Assembly (NCBI GenBank): GCA_037367405.1
Contig: JAZKJV010000295.1
Span: 434,001 to 498,000 of the forward strand
Reading direction: 5' to 3'
Source of the DNA: Ottelia alismoides
Taxonomy: Eukaryota; Streptophyta; Magnoliopsida; Alismatales; Hydrocharitaceae
Length of the DNA stretch: 64,000 nucleotides
The notes beneath the pieces were generated by a model. That model did not search any database. It was given only the letters and a program-made list of their open reading frames with translations, and was not told the DNA's origin. The position numbers and the translations under genes were made by a program. Positions 45,940 through 58,013 of the stretch are shown in pieces (positions within the stretch are counted from its first letter, which is position 1; every line of letters starts with the position of its first letter).

Positions 45940-48900
45940 TGATGAATACCCATTCATCACTCTTTATTCTTCTATTTTAGCTACAAAAAAACCTTTGCAA
46001 ATACATGTAGATATGTGTAAATACAAATAATTACCAAAAGCATGCATTGTGTAAAAACCTATAATTAGCATGTTTTTGTGCAAAAATAAAAAGAATAAAG
46101 AGCAAAAAGAAAAAGAGGGAAATATTTAGAATAAATATTGAGCAACCTAACCCAAGGGAGGGCTCAGCATGGGCCTGACCGCATAAAAGCCAAAGTAGAG
46201 GGAGATAGGAGCTCATGTGTATATACTTCTGTAAATATATAAAATTATATTTTCCTCACACAAAAATATGCTTGTACATATTTTGTGTATATTTAGAAAA
46301 TATTAAAAAAACAAAATAAAAATGTAAAAATCAAAAAGTCAAAAATACCCTTTCACCATGTGCATAAACCACACCAATGTATTTATTTAACCTTGTAAAT
46401 AAATTCAATTATTTTCTAAACTTTTTGTAAATATTCTATGTTACATATTGTAAATGCATAAAATAACAAGAAACAAAACAAAAATCAAATAAAAATTACA
46501 AAATTGAAAATACAAAGATACTTTGTATAAATACCATGTATATAAGTGTATATAACCAATTATTTCACCCTTGTATATAAGTGATAAAAATAAAATAAAA
46601 ATATCCTTTTATTCCTCATTTTATCCTGTAATTAAATAAAATACAAAATGAGCATAAAAATACATAAAAATAACAAATAAAAAAATCAAAAATAAAAATC
46701 CATATAGTGTACATATACCTATATATATAGCTACCCTATTTTTATTCCCAAAAATTAATTAAAAATCATCAAAAAATAGAAAAAAATAAAAGAAAAATAT
46801 TTCATGTTTTGAGTTTTCTTTAATTCGGCCTATTTCTACATTAAAATAAATAAACAAAAATCGCATACACGTGGCAGCCTCTGATTAGTCCACGGGGGAT
46901 TGTTGACCCCGGTCAACTCCCCCGCGGACTCTTTCCTTTTCTGGAAGAGGCGCGCCACCCCATCTTCCCCGATTTTCCCACGCGTCTCCAGGCTGTCTCC
47001 CACGCGAACCCCGTGCCCGGATTCTTCGCCTATCATCCATCTTCCTCGCCCGATCTTCCGCCACGAAATCAACACCTTCCATCGCTGTCGCCCCTCAACC
47101 CTAATCGCCCCTGTCACCTTATATATTCTCACCTCCGCCACCTCCGCGCCCCATCTTTGGATCGCCATCCTTATTCCAGTGACCTCCAGAGCAAAGCCCG
47201 AGGTGACAGCTCGCGTTTGCCCCTGTTGCAGTGAGGTGAGGGTGCCCCGACCATTGATCCGGCGTGTTTCGCCGCCGCTGCTCCGCCACCGGCGTTGAGC
47301 ATCGAGCCTCAGGCCTTGACGCCCTTCGAGGCTACGACCAGGAGCAAGAGCAGCTCCAGCATAGTCTACTGCAGCCACCAGGTAGTTGATTAGCTCTTTA
47401 ATTTCGTTTAATTTTAGGTTTCGCCCAAATCCACTCTCCGACGCATTTCTCCGATTCCGACCATCTCGCGTTACATCTCGACCATCCGACCCGACCATCA
47501 TCTCCGCCAGACCTCTCCGCACCTTCTTCACCCCTTCACACAACCCAGATCGCACAGGATCTGGGAATCGAGCTCCTCCGCCGACCACCCTCGCCGGAGC
47601 TCGCCATTTCGACCCACACGTCACCTTCACGCCGCCTAACCGGGTCGAGGTACTTTGCCCTCGACCCGCGAGTCTTCTGGTGCACTTTGCAGGTCAAAAG
47701 GAGGCCGTCTGAGGCCCTTCGCCATTCAGCCAGGAGACCCAGCTCCGCCGGCCTTGCTCGAGCTCCTCGGAGCTCGGTTTGCCCGTCGGAGACCACCGAC
47801 AGACGCGTGAGCCTTCCGCGATTCTTCTCCGACCTCCAGAAGGCTCACCGGAGGACCCTAGCGCACGTACGAGCCCGGCGAGTTTCGCCGGGGACCTGTT
47901 CTTCGAGGACCCTCCTTCGCCGTCAGATCACCCTCCTCGCTCCAGATCGGATCTGAACCATCCATCTACGGAGTACCTCCACCATCCGATCATCCCGAGG
48001 GTTGATCTTGACCGTTCGAGCAGAGAGAGAGGCACCAACTAGCCTCAACCGTCAGATCTGCCACGTGGGATACTCTCCACCGTTCGATCAGGCCAGCACT
48101 TCCATAGTTAAAGTCGCCTCCGTTCTCCACCGTCCGATAGTCCACGTGGCGCACATCAGGCCGTCGATAATAATAAAAAGGGGTAAATTTATCTTAGGCC
48201 CCTCTATTTGTTTTATTTCATTTTAGTCCTGTAATTTTTAAATTCAGTTGTTTATTTTCTGGGATATTTGCATAGAGACCCTCGTGCTTATTTTTATTTG
48301 CATTTCTACCCCTGCCAGTTGAGAGCCACGTGCTTCGTCACGTGTTATATTGGGTTATTTGCAATATAAGCCCCTGTAGTTCTGGATGTTCTTTATTGAA
48401 TGAAATATTTTCTATAATTGCATTTATACCCCTGTGCGTGAATTAATTCCCCATGTGCGATATTTCTTGGGTTATTTGCAGATAAGCCCCTGGACTTTTG
48501 ATACGAGTTATCAATAGGTCCTCGGGACTTATTTTTCTTGCATTTGGGTCCTTGAGTGCCCCAGGCACGTGTTTGGCACGTGTTTCGCTGGGTATTTTGC
48601 ACCAGACCCCCAGAACTTTTGGGTATTTGCACATTGGTCCTTGTGCACAGTGCCCCACCTTTATTTTTGAATAAAATATCAAACGACCTCCAAATCCAAT
48701 GAAATTTTGACACATGGCTCCTGCCATGGTGTAGGAATTTCTATGATTTTTGAGGACATTTTTGTTATCATTTAGTATTTTTAAAAAATTCAAAAACCCT
48801 TTTTTTTCTCACTGTCTAGCTTTAAAAATACCAAAAAAAATATAAAATCACCTTTAAAAATTCTAAAAAAATTAGGACTTGTTGTTTGTGTGCTGTTTGA

Positions 48901-49602
48901 TTTTCCAGCCATTTTTGGTGATTTTTCATCGCATAAAAATCCTAAAAATTGAAAAACCCTTAAAAACCCATAAAAATTATAAAAATTAAATTAAAAATCC
49001 AAAAATAATAATTAGGGTGCCTAAATTTTCCTTATTCTTTCTAGATTATAGGAAAATTACCTTCAGGGCTTTTTGAGATCCAAAAATATTTTATTTTTGG
49101 GTCTTAAGCCTTGCTGGACAGTACCCTCTGTTTTTCACATTGTTTGATTTTTAGTAAATAATTTACCCATTAGAAAAATTCCAAAAATTCACCAAAAACA
49201 GTAAAAAACTTGAAAAACATAAAAACCATTTTTCCTTGATTTTTGCTTGATTTTTGTTGTGTTTAATAAATTGTTGAAGTTCATTACCTGTGTGTCTTCT
49301 TTAAGTTTTCTCATCATTTAAATAATCTAAAAAAAAAAAATTATAAAAACAAATAAAAACACTAAAAAAGACTCCCTTGGATTTCTGACTACATCGTAGG
49401 CTTCTTAAGCCAATCTGTGCTCCTTGTGTTCGACCCTGGGAGCTATACCAGGTTAATCCTATAGCAGGACCACTTCTCTGTGTTTCATTGATTTATTTTC
49501 ATGTGGTTCATTTTTCTTGATTGACACGTTCTGAGTGACTGAGGTCGCAACGACCTATTTTCTATACCTTCTACCTTAGTTGCTTGGGTTTTTGCGTCAT
49601 CA
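45940..49602 (+). repeat. 3' LTR of the Athila element
   Basis: 3663 bases, the same as 32080-35740 apart from about seven substitutions and a two-base insertion in an A run near 49330. All features of the 5' LTR recur 13,860 bases downstream, including the TATA box at 47119. Confidence 0.95.
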
Positions 49603-49607
49603 TTGAG
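49603..49607. other. Target-site duplication, right copy
   Basis: TTGAG, identical to 32075-32079. Confidence 0.92.
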
Positions 49608-50576
49608 CAATTAATTTTTTATAATCAGAATATTTATTTGGATTTTTGAGAGTTTTGGGTAATTTACTAAATTTTTTATTGAAAAATTACATATTTACCC
49701 AATCTATGGTCTTAAATTTATATTTAACTCATGGTTGGTCCAAAAATTTCTCAAAAATTAGAAATGATGCATTGAAATGTGATTAAATTACTTTCCAAAT
49801 TTCATCTAAATTAGAGTTGTCTTGTGGCTGTAATAAATTATAGAGTGATTTTAGCAAATCCACACACATTATTTATTTAAATCCACACACATTATTTTTG
49901 TGAAATTCCAACTCTTATGGATTGCATATACCTTATTGATATAATTTGATATCTGGATGATTTGATAATGTGGACTTATAAAGAATTAATTACTCAATGT
50001 CACTCTGATTTAAATTCAACTTCATAAAAAATCCATATATTATCAAAAAATTCTAAAAAAATTCTGCAGACTCATTTCATCATGTTTAATTTTCACTAAA
50101 TTTTTCACAATTTTTGTATTTTTCTTGTGAGAAAAATTACATGAAAACCCATAAAAAGTTTGCATTTTTCATTGTTGCATTTTAACTCCTAAAATTCCAA
50201 AAAAATATTTTGCATTCATCTCTGGATTAAGTTTCTAAGAAATATATAATTTTTCTAAATTGGATTAATTTTACGTTAAAATCAATTTGGCTGAATTGTG
50301 TATTTTTATATTAACTAAATTCACCCGCATTTTGCATTCGGATCATATTGCATAAAAAATACAAAAAAAATCTCAATTGGAAACTTAGACCTAATTAATC
50401 TGAATTGACCCAAAGTTGTTCCTTTTCCTCCTTGTCTTCGACCCCGGACTTGCCTGAGATATAAATTTAAGTTGAGCCCTCCTCACTGAGATATTTGATT
50501 CAGTTAAGCATGATTCATTAAGTACATGTATTACAATTAGTACAAATTATATCATGTATTTAGCTACTCGTCAACA
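49608..50576 (+). repeat. LTR, plus orientation, 3' part (split)
   Basis: This continues the LTR interrupted at 32079. It is AT-rich and near its end has CTTGTCTTCGACCCCGGAC, the counterpart of TGTGTTCGACCCTGGG near 35560 in the large element's LTR. It ends close to CTCGTCAACA (50567-50576), beyond which the reverse reading is a transposase relic. The exact edge and its target duplication are uncertain. Confidence 0.55.
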
Positions 50577-51163
50577 ATGCGCATCACATCCAAGTTATGT
50601 ATGATTATAAGGTGTGACTAATAAGATAATTATGTAAAGAAAATACTTTCTTAAAGCGTACACCGGCCAAGGCTGCTAAATCATACTTGAAAGGTCGTCC
50701 CAATCTAACGTATGGAAGTTTCAATAATTGCTTTAGCACAACTTCACCTAACCATCGTTTAGTTCCAATTGAAAGAAGGTTGCCTGGAATTTTTTTTGGA
50801 AAAATGACACGATTTTCCATCAAATTTGTTCTGAAATTCAGATCCAAGCCATTTATGTAAAACATGCAAAAATCGCCTATGATCCAGATAGCTTATCTTC
50901 TTGCTTTCATCTAAACATAAACTATGTGTGTCATACATACACACCGAAGAAGCCAATTTTATCTTATTACTCCAACTCGATAAGTTTTCAAACACTGAAA
51001 AATCATTGATAGTCCACAACAAAGCTGCCTCATATAAAAAGTCACCTTCTTTCCATAATCGTAAGTTGGAACACAAACTATCCACAACAACTTCAATTCT
51101 TCAACTAAGGTTGTAGATAATCGTCAATAGTATTATCGGGAACGTTTGGACCAAGTTTTAACA
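50577..51163 (-). pseudogene. Relic CACTA-type transposase, central part
   Basis: On the minus strand this reads in sequence GPNVPDNTIDDYLQP, then after a frame change LVEELKLLW, then AALLWTINDFSVFENLSSWS, YLDHRRFL, and near the left edge HNLDVMRI. These match in order GPTHPGKYIDVYLRPL, LIDELKMLW, ALLWTINDFPAYGMLSGWS, HRRFLPS and HNLDVMHI of the CACTA transposase at 58014-59236 (Transposase_21 family), but it is clearly a different, diverged family. Several stops and frame changes show it is dead. It is cut on the left by an LTR (50576) and on the right by a hAT-like insertion (51164). Its N-terminal part lies at 62187-63170. Confidence 0.78.
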
Positions 51164-51214
51164 GTTACATGTGCATATGGATCAGATTGGATCGGTTTTG
51201 GTTTAATCCATGTC

Positions 51215-52735
51215 TAAAAAAAAAATTTTTTATTTATCTACAAGATTGGAATGTGAACGAGGATTCGGCGATAGTGAAGGAATCGAATCCGATCTCCGGC
51301 CACCGTACACGGCCGGAGTTGAGAGATCGTGGACGATAGAATAGAAGGCGGAGAGATCGAGAAGATGAGATGAAAAAAAATCGTGTTGGTGGCGGATAAA
51401 GATCGTGACGAATTTTTTTAGATATAAAAAAAATGACGGAAAAAAATGCGATAAAATAAGAAAAACGATTAAACTAAGATAAAAATGTGAAGAAAAATTT
51501 GGATCTCACCTTAGGAGTGGAAAATGAACCGTGATCGCCTCGACAAGGCCGACTCGCTGTCACCGGGCGGCTCGGAGGCTAGGCACAATTCTCGACGAAA
51601 TTTCTCTCGGAGATCGGGCTTCTCTCTCTAAAGATTGATCAAGTTGGAATGAGGTAGAAGGAGCCATATAAATAGAAGAGATGAAATTTGAATTTTTTTT
51701 TGAAGAGATAATGGAGATGAAAATTAAAAATGAATTTTTGAATTTTTTTGGTGGGAGGGAGATGAAATTTGAAAAAGAAAATAAAAGAGAGATAAAACTA
51801 ATTACAAAATTATCTATTTTTTTTTGAATTTTCGTCACTTATTTAATTTGAATTAAAAAATGTTATTTTTTTATTTTTTTATGAAGGTTAATTAAAAATA
51901 GCAACTATATACATATACTATATACATATGTGACACTATATACAAGGTTAAATGATGAATTAGCCCTTTTTTTGTGTTTTAAGAATTTATTATTTTTTTA
52001 ATTTTTATTTTTATTAAAAAGAAATCAGTGGGATTAATTTACAATATATACAAATACAATATACTAAAAATACATGGGAAAATTGCACAAACCACCCCAG
52101 AAAACCGACTTTTCAACCGTAACTCCAAAAATTATGAAAATACAGCCATTTTGAAGATAATTTAATTTCAAGTTCAATGGAACTGAGATTGATTCAATTT
52201 GAGCACATAATGGAGCCGGAATTGGTCTTTCAATTAGTGCTTAGTGGCTTTTTCCAAGTGTGGCTACTTTTATTCTGTACAAGATTTAATTGTGCAATCA
52301 ATTTTAGTAATTAGAACACCTTTTTATTTACAACTTTGATTTTAAATGTTATTTGATTTGAAGTCAATTAAGGTACAAATAAATTAGTGTCAGTTTATAC
52401 ATATATATACAAAATGAGCGAGAACGCATTTTTTTTGGATTTTCTGGTTGAGGACCCTATCTCCCCCTACTTTATTCCTGGTCGATCAGGTCACGTCTTG
52501 ACCTTCTCTCGGGGTTCGGGTCAGCCTGTACACAGTCTTCCTTTTTTTATTTTCTTTTCTTTATTTTTCCTTTCTTTCTTTATTTATTTATCTTAGGTTA
52601 AAATTAATCAGAAATGTACAATATTTACACAGATGCAAGTTAGTAAGAATATAGAATTAGCGTGATATGCAGGTGTTTTATAAGGGATTTTAAGCTAAAA
52701 TAAATGAATAAAGATGACGAATCGCAGATTCATCA
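51215..52735 (-). repeat. LTR-like insertion inside the hAT-like element
   Basis: Flanked by ATGTC on both sides (51210-51214, 52736-52740), a perfect five-base duplication. The right 300 bases (52440-52735) match the family 2 LTR outer edge at 23180-23474, ending GATTCATCA. On the minus strand there is a TATA-like CTATTTATATGG near 51662-51673, followed by a leader-like stretch and a possible splice donor near 51510. The left edge TAAAAAAAAAATTTTT is not the usual TG. It is shorter than the other LTRs (1.5 kb), so it is a solo LTR of a smaller relative or has lost one end. Confidence 0.6.
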
Positions 52736-53154
52736 ATGTCCAATCCACACTTATCCGATTTTTTGTTTTCCCAATCCAATATCATCCATTAAACATGCAA
52801 ATCTAATCTAATCCATCTGATTACAGATTGGATCAGATTTTTGATGCTCACCTACTTTCACTTTATAAGCTATGATTAATTTTGTAGCAAATTTATAATA
52901 TGGATAGATGTAAAAGAAGATAGTTAATTTTTAGAGGAAAAAAGAGTATATGCTTGTTATGGATTGAGTAGTAACAAGCATTATATAACTAAATATAAAT
53001 AGCATACTTGTAATCTGTAGTAACGCTAGAAGCATCATGTTGACTTGAATAAAATTACAAATGCATATATCAAATATGAACTACAACTAACTTGCAACTA
53101 ATCTAATTGGTTGCGCGATGTGGGAGGGAAGGTTGTCACGAGGGAGGTCTGGGA

Positions 53155-53510
53155 AGACGACCGATCACAAGTGTACGGTGTAGGAGGGAGGCACCTGAGA
53201 TGCCTAGCTGTGCATGTGCGAGGGAGGTTTGAGGAAGCATAGGACAAGGTCTAGCTGCACGTGTATGAGGGAGGTCTGAGAGAGTAGAGGACAAGGTCTG
53301 GCTGCGCGTGCACGAGGGAGGTCTGAGAGAGCAGAGGACAAAGTCTAGCTATGTATGCACAGGGCCAGGGACAGAGAGGGCACGACTGAGGAAGAGGATG
53401 GTAGCCGACAGGGGACAAGGTCTAGCTGCACATACATGATGGAGGCCCAGGAGAGCTGAGGACGACGTCTAATTACATATGTATGAGAGAAATCTAGTTG
53501 CATGTACACG
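53155..53510. repeat. Minisatellite, about 47-48 base unit
   Basis: The phrase GACAAGGTCTAGCTGCAC and variants, with GAGGGAGGTCTGAGAGAG, recurs; CTAGCT or CTGGCT lies at 53203, 53251, 53298, 53345 and 53422. Four units are spaced 47-48 bases and one 77. Confidence 0.7.
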
Positions 53511-54079
53511 TTGCTGGGGACGAGGATGACAACCGGAAGAGATGTGTGTGACCGATGTGGAGAGGTGTGCGATGCATGTGGGTGTTTCATCTGGAAGAGC
53601 CTGCATGGGATTTGGGTTTAGGTTCATGTATTATTTTTTTAAAAAAAAGATGTTTCAATTGAAAATTTGGAAGGGCTCGAAGGGCATTGCAGATAGGTAT
53701 TACTTTATTAAAACCAACTAATGGGGTGGAGTTAGTGGGTTTCCAGCAATTGGGGTGACATAAATCTTGCGTTGGAATATATTTAAACTTTAAACTCTAA
53801 AGAGAGAAGTATGGATATTTATCCACAACTTTCAAATAAAATGGAATACATAATATGCTCTACTGACGTCAAATGAAATATTATATATTAATTTTTTATT
53901 AACGGATTAGTGGATTGTATTATATCGGATTTTGAAAATAATCCGATCCAATCAATGAATGAATGGATTTGTAAAATTTCAATCTTGTCTGATCCATTAG
54001 ACTTATGTTTCCAAACCAATCCAATTCAGTGACAATGGATTGGATCAAATAACATATTTTATACGATCTATGTGCACCC

Positions 54080-54112
54080 TATTAACAATGACAACATCAT
54101 AAATTTTGATTT
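54080..54112 (-). pseudogene. Relic transposase fragment between two insertions
   Basis: On the minus strand this short piece reads KSKFMMLSLL, the counterpart of KRRFMFLSLL in the transposase at 58014-59236. It is the segment of the relic gene left between the CACTA insertion (54113) and the hAT-like insertion (54079) and joins 62187 to 51163. Confidence 0.65.
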
Positions 54113-54144
54113 CACTACAAAAAAAGGCGGGATTGGCGTGCACA
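54113..54144. repeat. CACTA terminal inverted repeat, left
   Basis: CACTACAAAAAAAGGCGGGA followed by TTGGCGTGCACAT; the right end reads the same inward with A for G at one position. Confidence 0.93.
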
Positions 54145-54400
54145 TAAGAGCTCGTTATCTGCACGCCTAGTGCACGCCATGTGCACGCCTGACGAGTGGG
54201 TGAGCACATGTGCTCGTTAAGGGCGTGCTCGCTGATCTGAGAGTCGCCACGGCTGGTGGGCGAGCACCATGGGACGCTATGTGCTCGCCCGCCCGTCGGG
54301 CGTGCACATATGTGCTCGCCGGTGTGATCGCCTTCTCTATAATCTGCGATTAAACACGGAGCACCGGGCGAGCACATGTGCTCACCCAAAGTGATTTCCA
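54140..54400. repeat. CACTA subterminal repeats, left
   Basis: Many copies of GCGAGCAC/GTGCTCGC and GCGTGCAC/GTGCACGC in both orientations, some fused into palindromes such as GAGCACATGTGCTC. In En/Spm elements such motifs are the binding sites of the TNPA protein. Confidence 0.8.
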
Positions 54401-54687
54401 GGAAAAAAATATACAGGTTCGACAGGGTTTTGATGCCCCATCGAACCTGTATACCCTGCCAATAAACCACTGCAGGTATCTTCCTAAGGATATATGTATT
54501 ATAGCAGATCGTAGATTAAGATAACTAGCACTAAAAATTTAAAGGAACGCAATATACATGAATTCAGAAATAAACAATCTAATTTAATATCTAAATATTA
54601 CAAACAAGTCAACGCCAACAAAGTTCATATAAATTAAAAGATGTTCTAAAAGTTTAAAAGAAAATACAGGTACAAACCACCAAAAAT

Positions 54688-56669
54688 TTACTTCTTCTTT
54701 GATCTAAAAAATTTGGACACTAAACCCTGCTTTGATTTCTTTTTTTCTTTCTCCTTTTCTTTGAACCTCGCATACATGCGTGCCTCTTCTTCAGGATCGT
54801 TCTCCTCCTCCTCTTCGTGATCAGATTCAATCTCTTCAGGTTGAGATGCACGCCCTTGCGACCTATATTATATATGGAAGATATTTATCTATTAAATGCA
54901 TTTTGTAGATATAGAAATTTAATTGTATTACTCATTCTATAAGAAGAATACTTACATGTACGCCGTGAACTCCTCTCGGAGCTTCGTCACCTGCTCCACC
55001 ATCATCGCCATCTGCGACTCCATTGGAACTGTTGATTAGGACGGATGTGGTTGCGTATACGACGACTGAGAGTATGCAGAATAGGAGTGACGATGTTCCT
55101 CCACATAATATGGAGGAAGACCACCAAGCGTCTGCTTCCTATTCGCCACAACGTCCCTCTCCTCCAACACCTTATAAGTTTTTCAATTTTTAATATAAAA
55201 GTATATATTAGAAATGAATATAGTAAGATAATATTTATCCATATATACCTGCTTCCAGATCATTTTATCAAATGGTGGTTGCTCTCCAGTTGGATCGACA
55301 CCCCATTTATCTGCAGATAGTGCCAGATAACGATCCTGAAATACAAAGTTTACAATATATATAAATATGTTATAATATATCAATTAATTGTAAATAAATT
55401 GATAGACTTACCAACAATTGTCCGGCTTCAGGAGTGGACCATTGCGACTCTCCTTCTCTCCCACTCATGTGGGACCTCGACCACCACTCCTGAAAAGAGG
55501 GTTCCCTTTCCAACCTAGCAGCCTGAATTTTTTTTTAAGATCTATTAAAACATTGCATTATATTAAAGTAGATCTCCAAAAAATAATTTTAAATCGTAAT
55601 ACCATCTCCGCTCTAATCTGATTGTGGCTTTTAGAGCCACCGGTAGACTTGATCCTTTGTTTTTGGCGGTTTGTCTTTCCCGCCGAAGATCTTCGTCCAA
55701 ACTCATCATCCGCAACGAATGCATCACAGAAATCGGCCCATCTGCAAGGATTACGTTATGATAATTGATTATTTTAAAAAGTGTAATATAAATTATTTGA
55801 CAAGTATAATACCTATCCTCCGTACACCATGACGGCGGGAACCTCTTCATCTCCTCAAAATTCATCTCCTCGCATCCCGTCTTCGCATGCGAGTCTCTCC
55901 TTGCCTTGAAAAATGTATCGCTCATTCTCTTTTCTGCCAAACGAATGAAGGCTCTACAATAAACCTCCTTCCCCAGACCAGTGCCAAGGCAAAACCTACT
56001 CTGAAAAATAATAACAATTTATAAGATACAAAAAACTTGATAAAAAAATTCTGTATCACTTCTAAGAAACATTTCTTACCAGAAACATGTCAAAAAGTCT
56101 CTCCTGCTCTGCAGCAGGGATGCGACACCACCTAAATTGCATGGAAGTCAAGTGTGTCTTTATTATGTTGGTTATCTCCTTTGCCACCCTGTTGTTGTTC
56201 AAAAAATCCCTGCATTTACTAAAAAATTTAACTTCCATACAATTTAAAAAAATTTGGAAAATATTTAAAGATAAAATCTATAAAATTTTTACCTCCCATC
56301 AGCCGTAACCTCCAACAAAGGGTGGGACGCCGACGTCTGTCCAACTACAGTGGGTAAAGGCACGGATGTGCTCGGCCGTCCAGAAGAAGGGGAGTCAGAA
56401 CCCATCGATGTCCGGGCTGGTATGGGGACCTGGACTGGGAATCCTGTAGGGGCTGCTGAGGTAGATGGCTCTCCATAGCCTCCTACGTAAAAGGGTGGCG
56501 GAGGACAACCAAGAGACTCGTAGTAAGCTATCACCCGGCGAACCTCGTCGGACTGTGAATCAGGAGCAACATCTGGGGTGGGCTGCCTACTGGAAGAAGG
56601 TGTGTCTGAGGAAGAAGGATGATTGGATCTATGTGATCCATGCGACCCGCCACGTCCAAAACCTGCCAT
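54688..56669 (-). pseudogene. TNPA-like protein gene of the CACTA element
   Basis: Probable role: binds the subterminal repeats and assists transposition. ATG at 56669-56667 (MAGFGRGGSHGSHRSN) opens a Ser/Pro-rich first exon to about 56295, with a GTAAAA donor. Further exons are inferred from frames with plausible borders: about 56214-56079 (WCRIPAAEQERLFDMF), 56000-55815 (KRMSDTFFKARRDSHAKTG), 55742-55603 (FVADDEFGRRSS), 55520-55415 (PSFQEWWSRSHMS), 55335-55250, 55170-54960 (ending in a coiled-coil-like stretch MVEQVTKLREEFTAYM) and an acidic then Lys-rich last exon 54865-54688. Exons 2-5 follow the layout of the plant Ptta/En/Spm transposase family. An in-frame TAA near 55036-55038 interrupts exon 7 unless splicing avoids it. 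Exon borders were placed by eye. Confidence 0.68.
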
Positions 56670-56749
56670 GGCTGTAATAATGATGCATTACATAGTTATT
56701 ATTTAAGATTTTAGATAATTCAATTATAATTGTATACTAAAACTTACAA

Positions 56750-57563
56750 CTAATCTTCATCACTTATTTCGGTGGGATTAAATGACATTTCTTCATTTTC
56801 TGAGTTTTCTGAAAAATCATTACTGGAGTCCGTATCATCTTGTAAGTCAACACACAAAACTTCATTATCAGCCAATCGAATCGATTCGATAACTGGGACT
56901 TCTTCTGTTAAGTCTATTCTTTCATTTGTCGGTGTAAATGCTTCATCTATGTCATCTTCCTGATTACTGGAATCATTGGAGATATAACTTCGAGAATTTA
57001 TCTTCACAACAGTTACTGTTTCAATGCCCTTTCTCTTCTTTGATATTTGTGGTAGATAACATACTTGATCCGCTTGAGATGCTAAGACGAATGGTTCAAA
57101 TCTGCGTATAAATTTCCTTTGCACCACGTCGACAATGTTATTTCTTTTATCAAGTACTACACCTCCATTGGGTTCATACCAATCACACAAGAAAAGAACT
57201 ACTTTATTCAAGCCTGGTATACTATATTCCACTTCTATAATCTCCTTTAAAATTCCGTAATAATTCAGATGATCTTCCTCATAACAAGATCCGCGAACCA
57301 TCACTCCATGATTTTGAGTTGTCAAATATTTACCGGAATTTAAGGTATGAAAACGATACCCATTACTGTAACATGAGTTGTATGATCGAACCTTATAAAC
57401 AGGTCCTTCTCCAAAATATTTCAGAATATGAGAATAGAAATCGCCACCGTCCAACTGTTTTGATCGGTCTTTAAACCACGCTGGAAATTGATTTCTATAA
57501 GTGCTCAAAACTTCTTCATCTGAATACATAGGATTTTCCTCCATAATTTTCTGTCTAAATTCC
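56750..57563 (-). CDS. CACTA TNP2-like transposase, last exon
   Basis: Exon 3 of the transposase gene. The acceptor TTGTAG at 57564-57569 precedes EFRQKIMEENPMYSDEEVLS and FPAWFKDR. The later part, VVLFLCDWYEPNGGVVLDKR, is the DUF4216-type segment found at the C-terminus of plant CACTA transposases. It ends with an acidic Ser-rich tail and a TAG at 56752-56750. An apparent ATG frame extends upstream to 57640, but those residues come from the intron. Confidence 0.72.
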
Positions 57564-57633
57564 CTACAATTTATAAGAGAAACATATTCATTACTTGTAA
57601 TGAATATATACATAAAGCAATTCAAATACTTAC

Positions 57634-57942
57634 TGAACATATGGTGTTATTTCCTCGCAATTGTCTAATACGTATAACTCTGCAGCATCCTTCTCTTATT
57701 TCGATAAGAAACGTTCAGTTGCTTTGCCTATTAGATGAGTGGATGGTCGAAAGATACTGATACAAGGTTCTTCATCGGAAGAAATTGTCTCATTCCTCCC
57801 GCATCTATTGTGGATAGTCTCCACATCTTCTGGAAGATATCTTGCGCAGAATGTTGCGACTTCCTCATATATATATTGTGAACTTATAGATCCTTCAACT
57901 TTACTTTTGTTTCGGACCTTTCTTTTAAGAAAGAACATAAAC
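57634..57942 (-). pseudogene. CACTA transposase, middle exon with a stop
   Basis: Exon 2 of the transposase gene. The acceptor TTATAG (57943-57948) and donor GTAAGT (57633-57628) are both good. The start reads FMFFLKRKVRNKSKVEGSIS, part of the DUF4218-type region that follows the catalytic domain in this family, and splicing from 58014 keeps the frame. A TAA at 57698-57696 breaks it about 20 codons before the exon end; the frame remains meaningful after it (AAELYVLDNCEE). Confidence 0.7.
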
Positions 57943-58013
57943 CTATAAGAAAATATGTTAAACATTTAGACCAAATAGTAAAGAAGGAATGACATTCCAA
58001 TACATTTATTTAC

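Larger units (their letters stand above)
32080..49602 (+). mobile_element. Complete Athila-type LTR retrotransposon
   Basis: A 17,523-base element with two LTRs (32080-35740 and 45940-49602), TGATGA...TCATCA edges, a tRNA-Asp-type PBS, a long leader, one gag-pol frame with the order gag, protease, RT, RNase H, integrase, and a purine tract. The five bases on each side are TTGAG (32075-32079 and 49603-49607), a perfect target duplication. The motif FMDDFSVYG in RT, integrase after RNase H and the Asp primer site place it in the Athila group of Ty3/gypsy. No env-like frame follows gag-pol. The LTRs differ at about seven bases and one two-base indel by eye, so insertion is recent. It sits inside an older LTR (30142-50576). 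Confidence 0.95.
51164..54079. mobile_element. hAT-like element with nested insertion
   Basis: It is flanked by TTTTAACA (51156-51163) and TATTAACA (54080-54087), an eight-base duplication with one mismatch, the size made by hAT transposases. Inverted terminal similarity is imperfect: TGCATATGGATC near the left edge, and TGCACATAGATC inverted near the right edge, with GGATTGGATC-type words inside both ends. Deleting it with one copy of the duplication joins the relic transposase in frame across the junction, which strongly supports the borders. It has no transposase frame, so it would be non-autonomous. It carries a minisatellite and an LTR-like insert (51215-52735). Confidence 0.62.

Noticed and set aside
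56465..56677. Plus-strand open frame of 70 codons in the CACTA element
   Set aside because: It is antisense to the first exon of the TNPA-like gene, which has a better start, context and splice donor.
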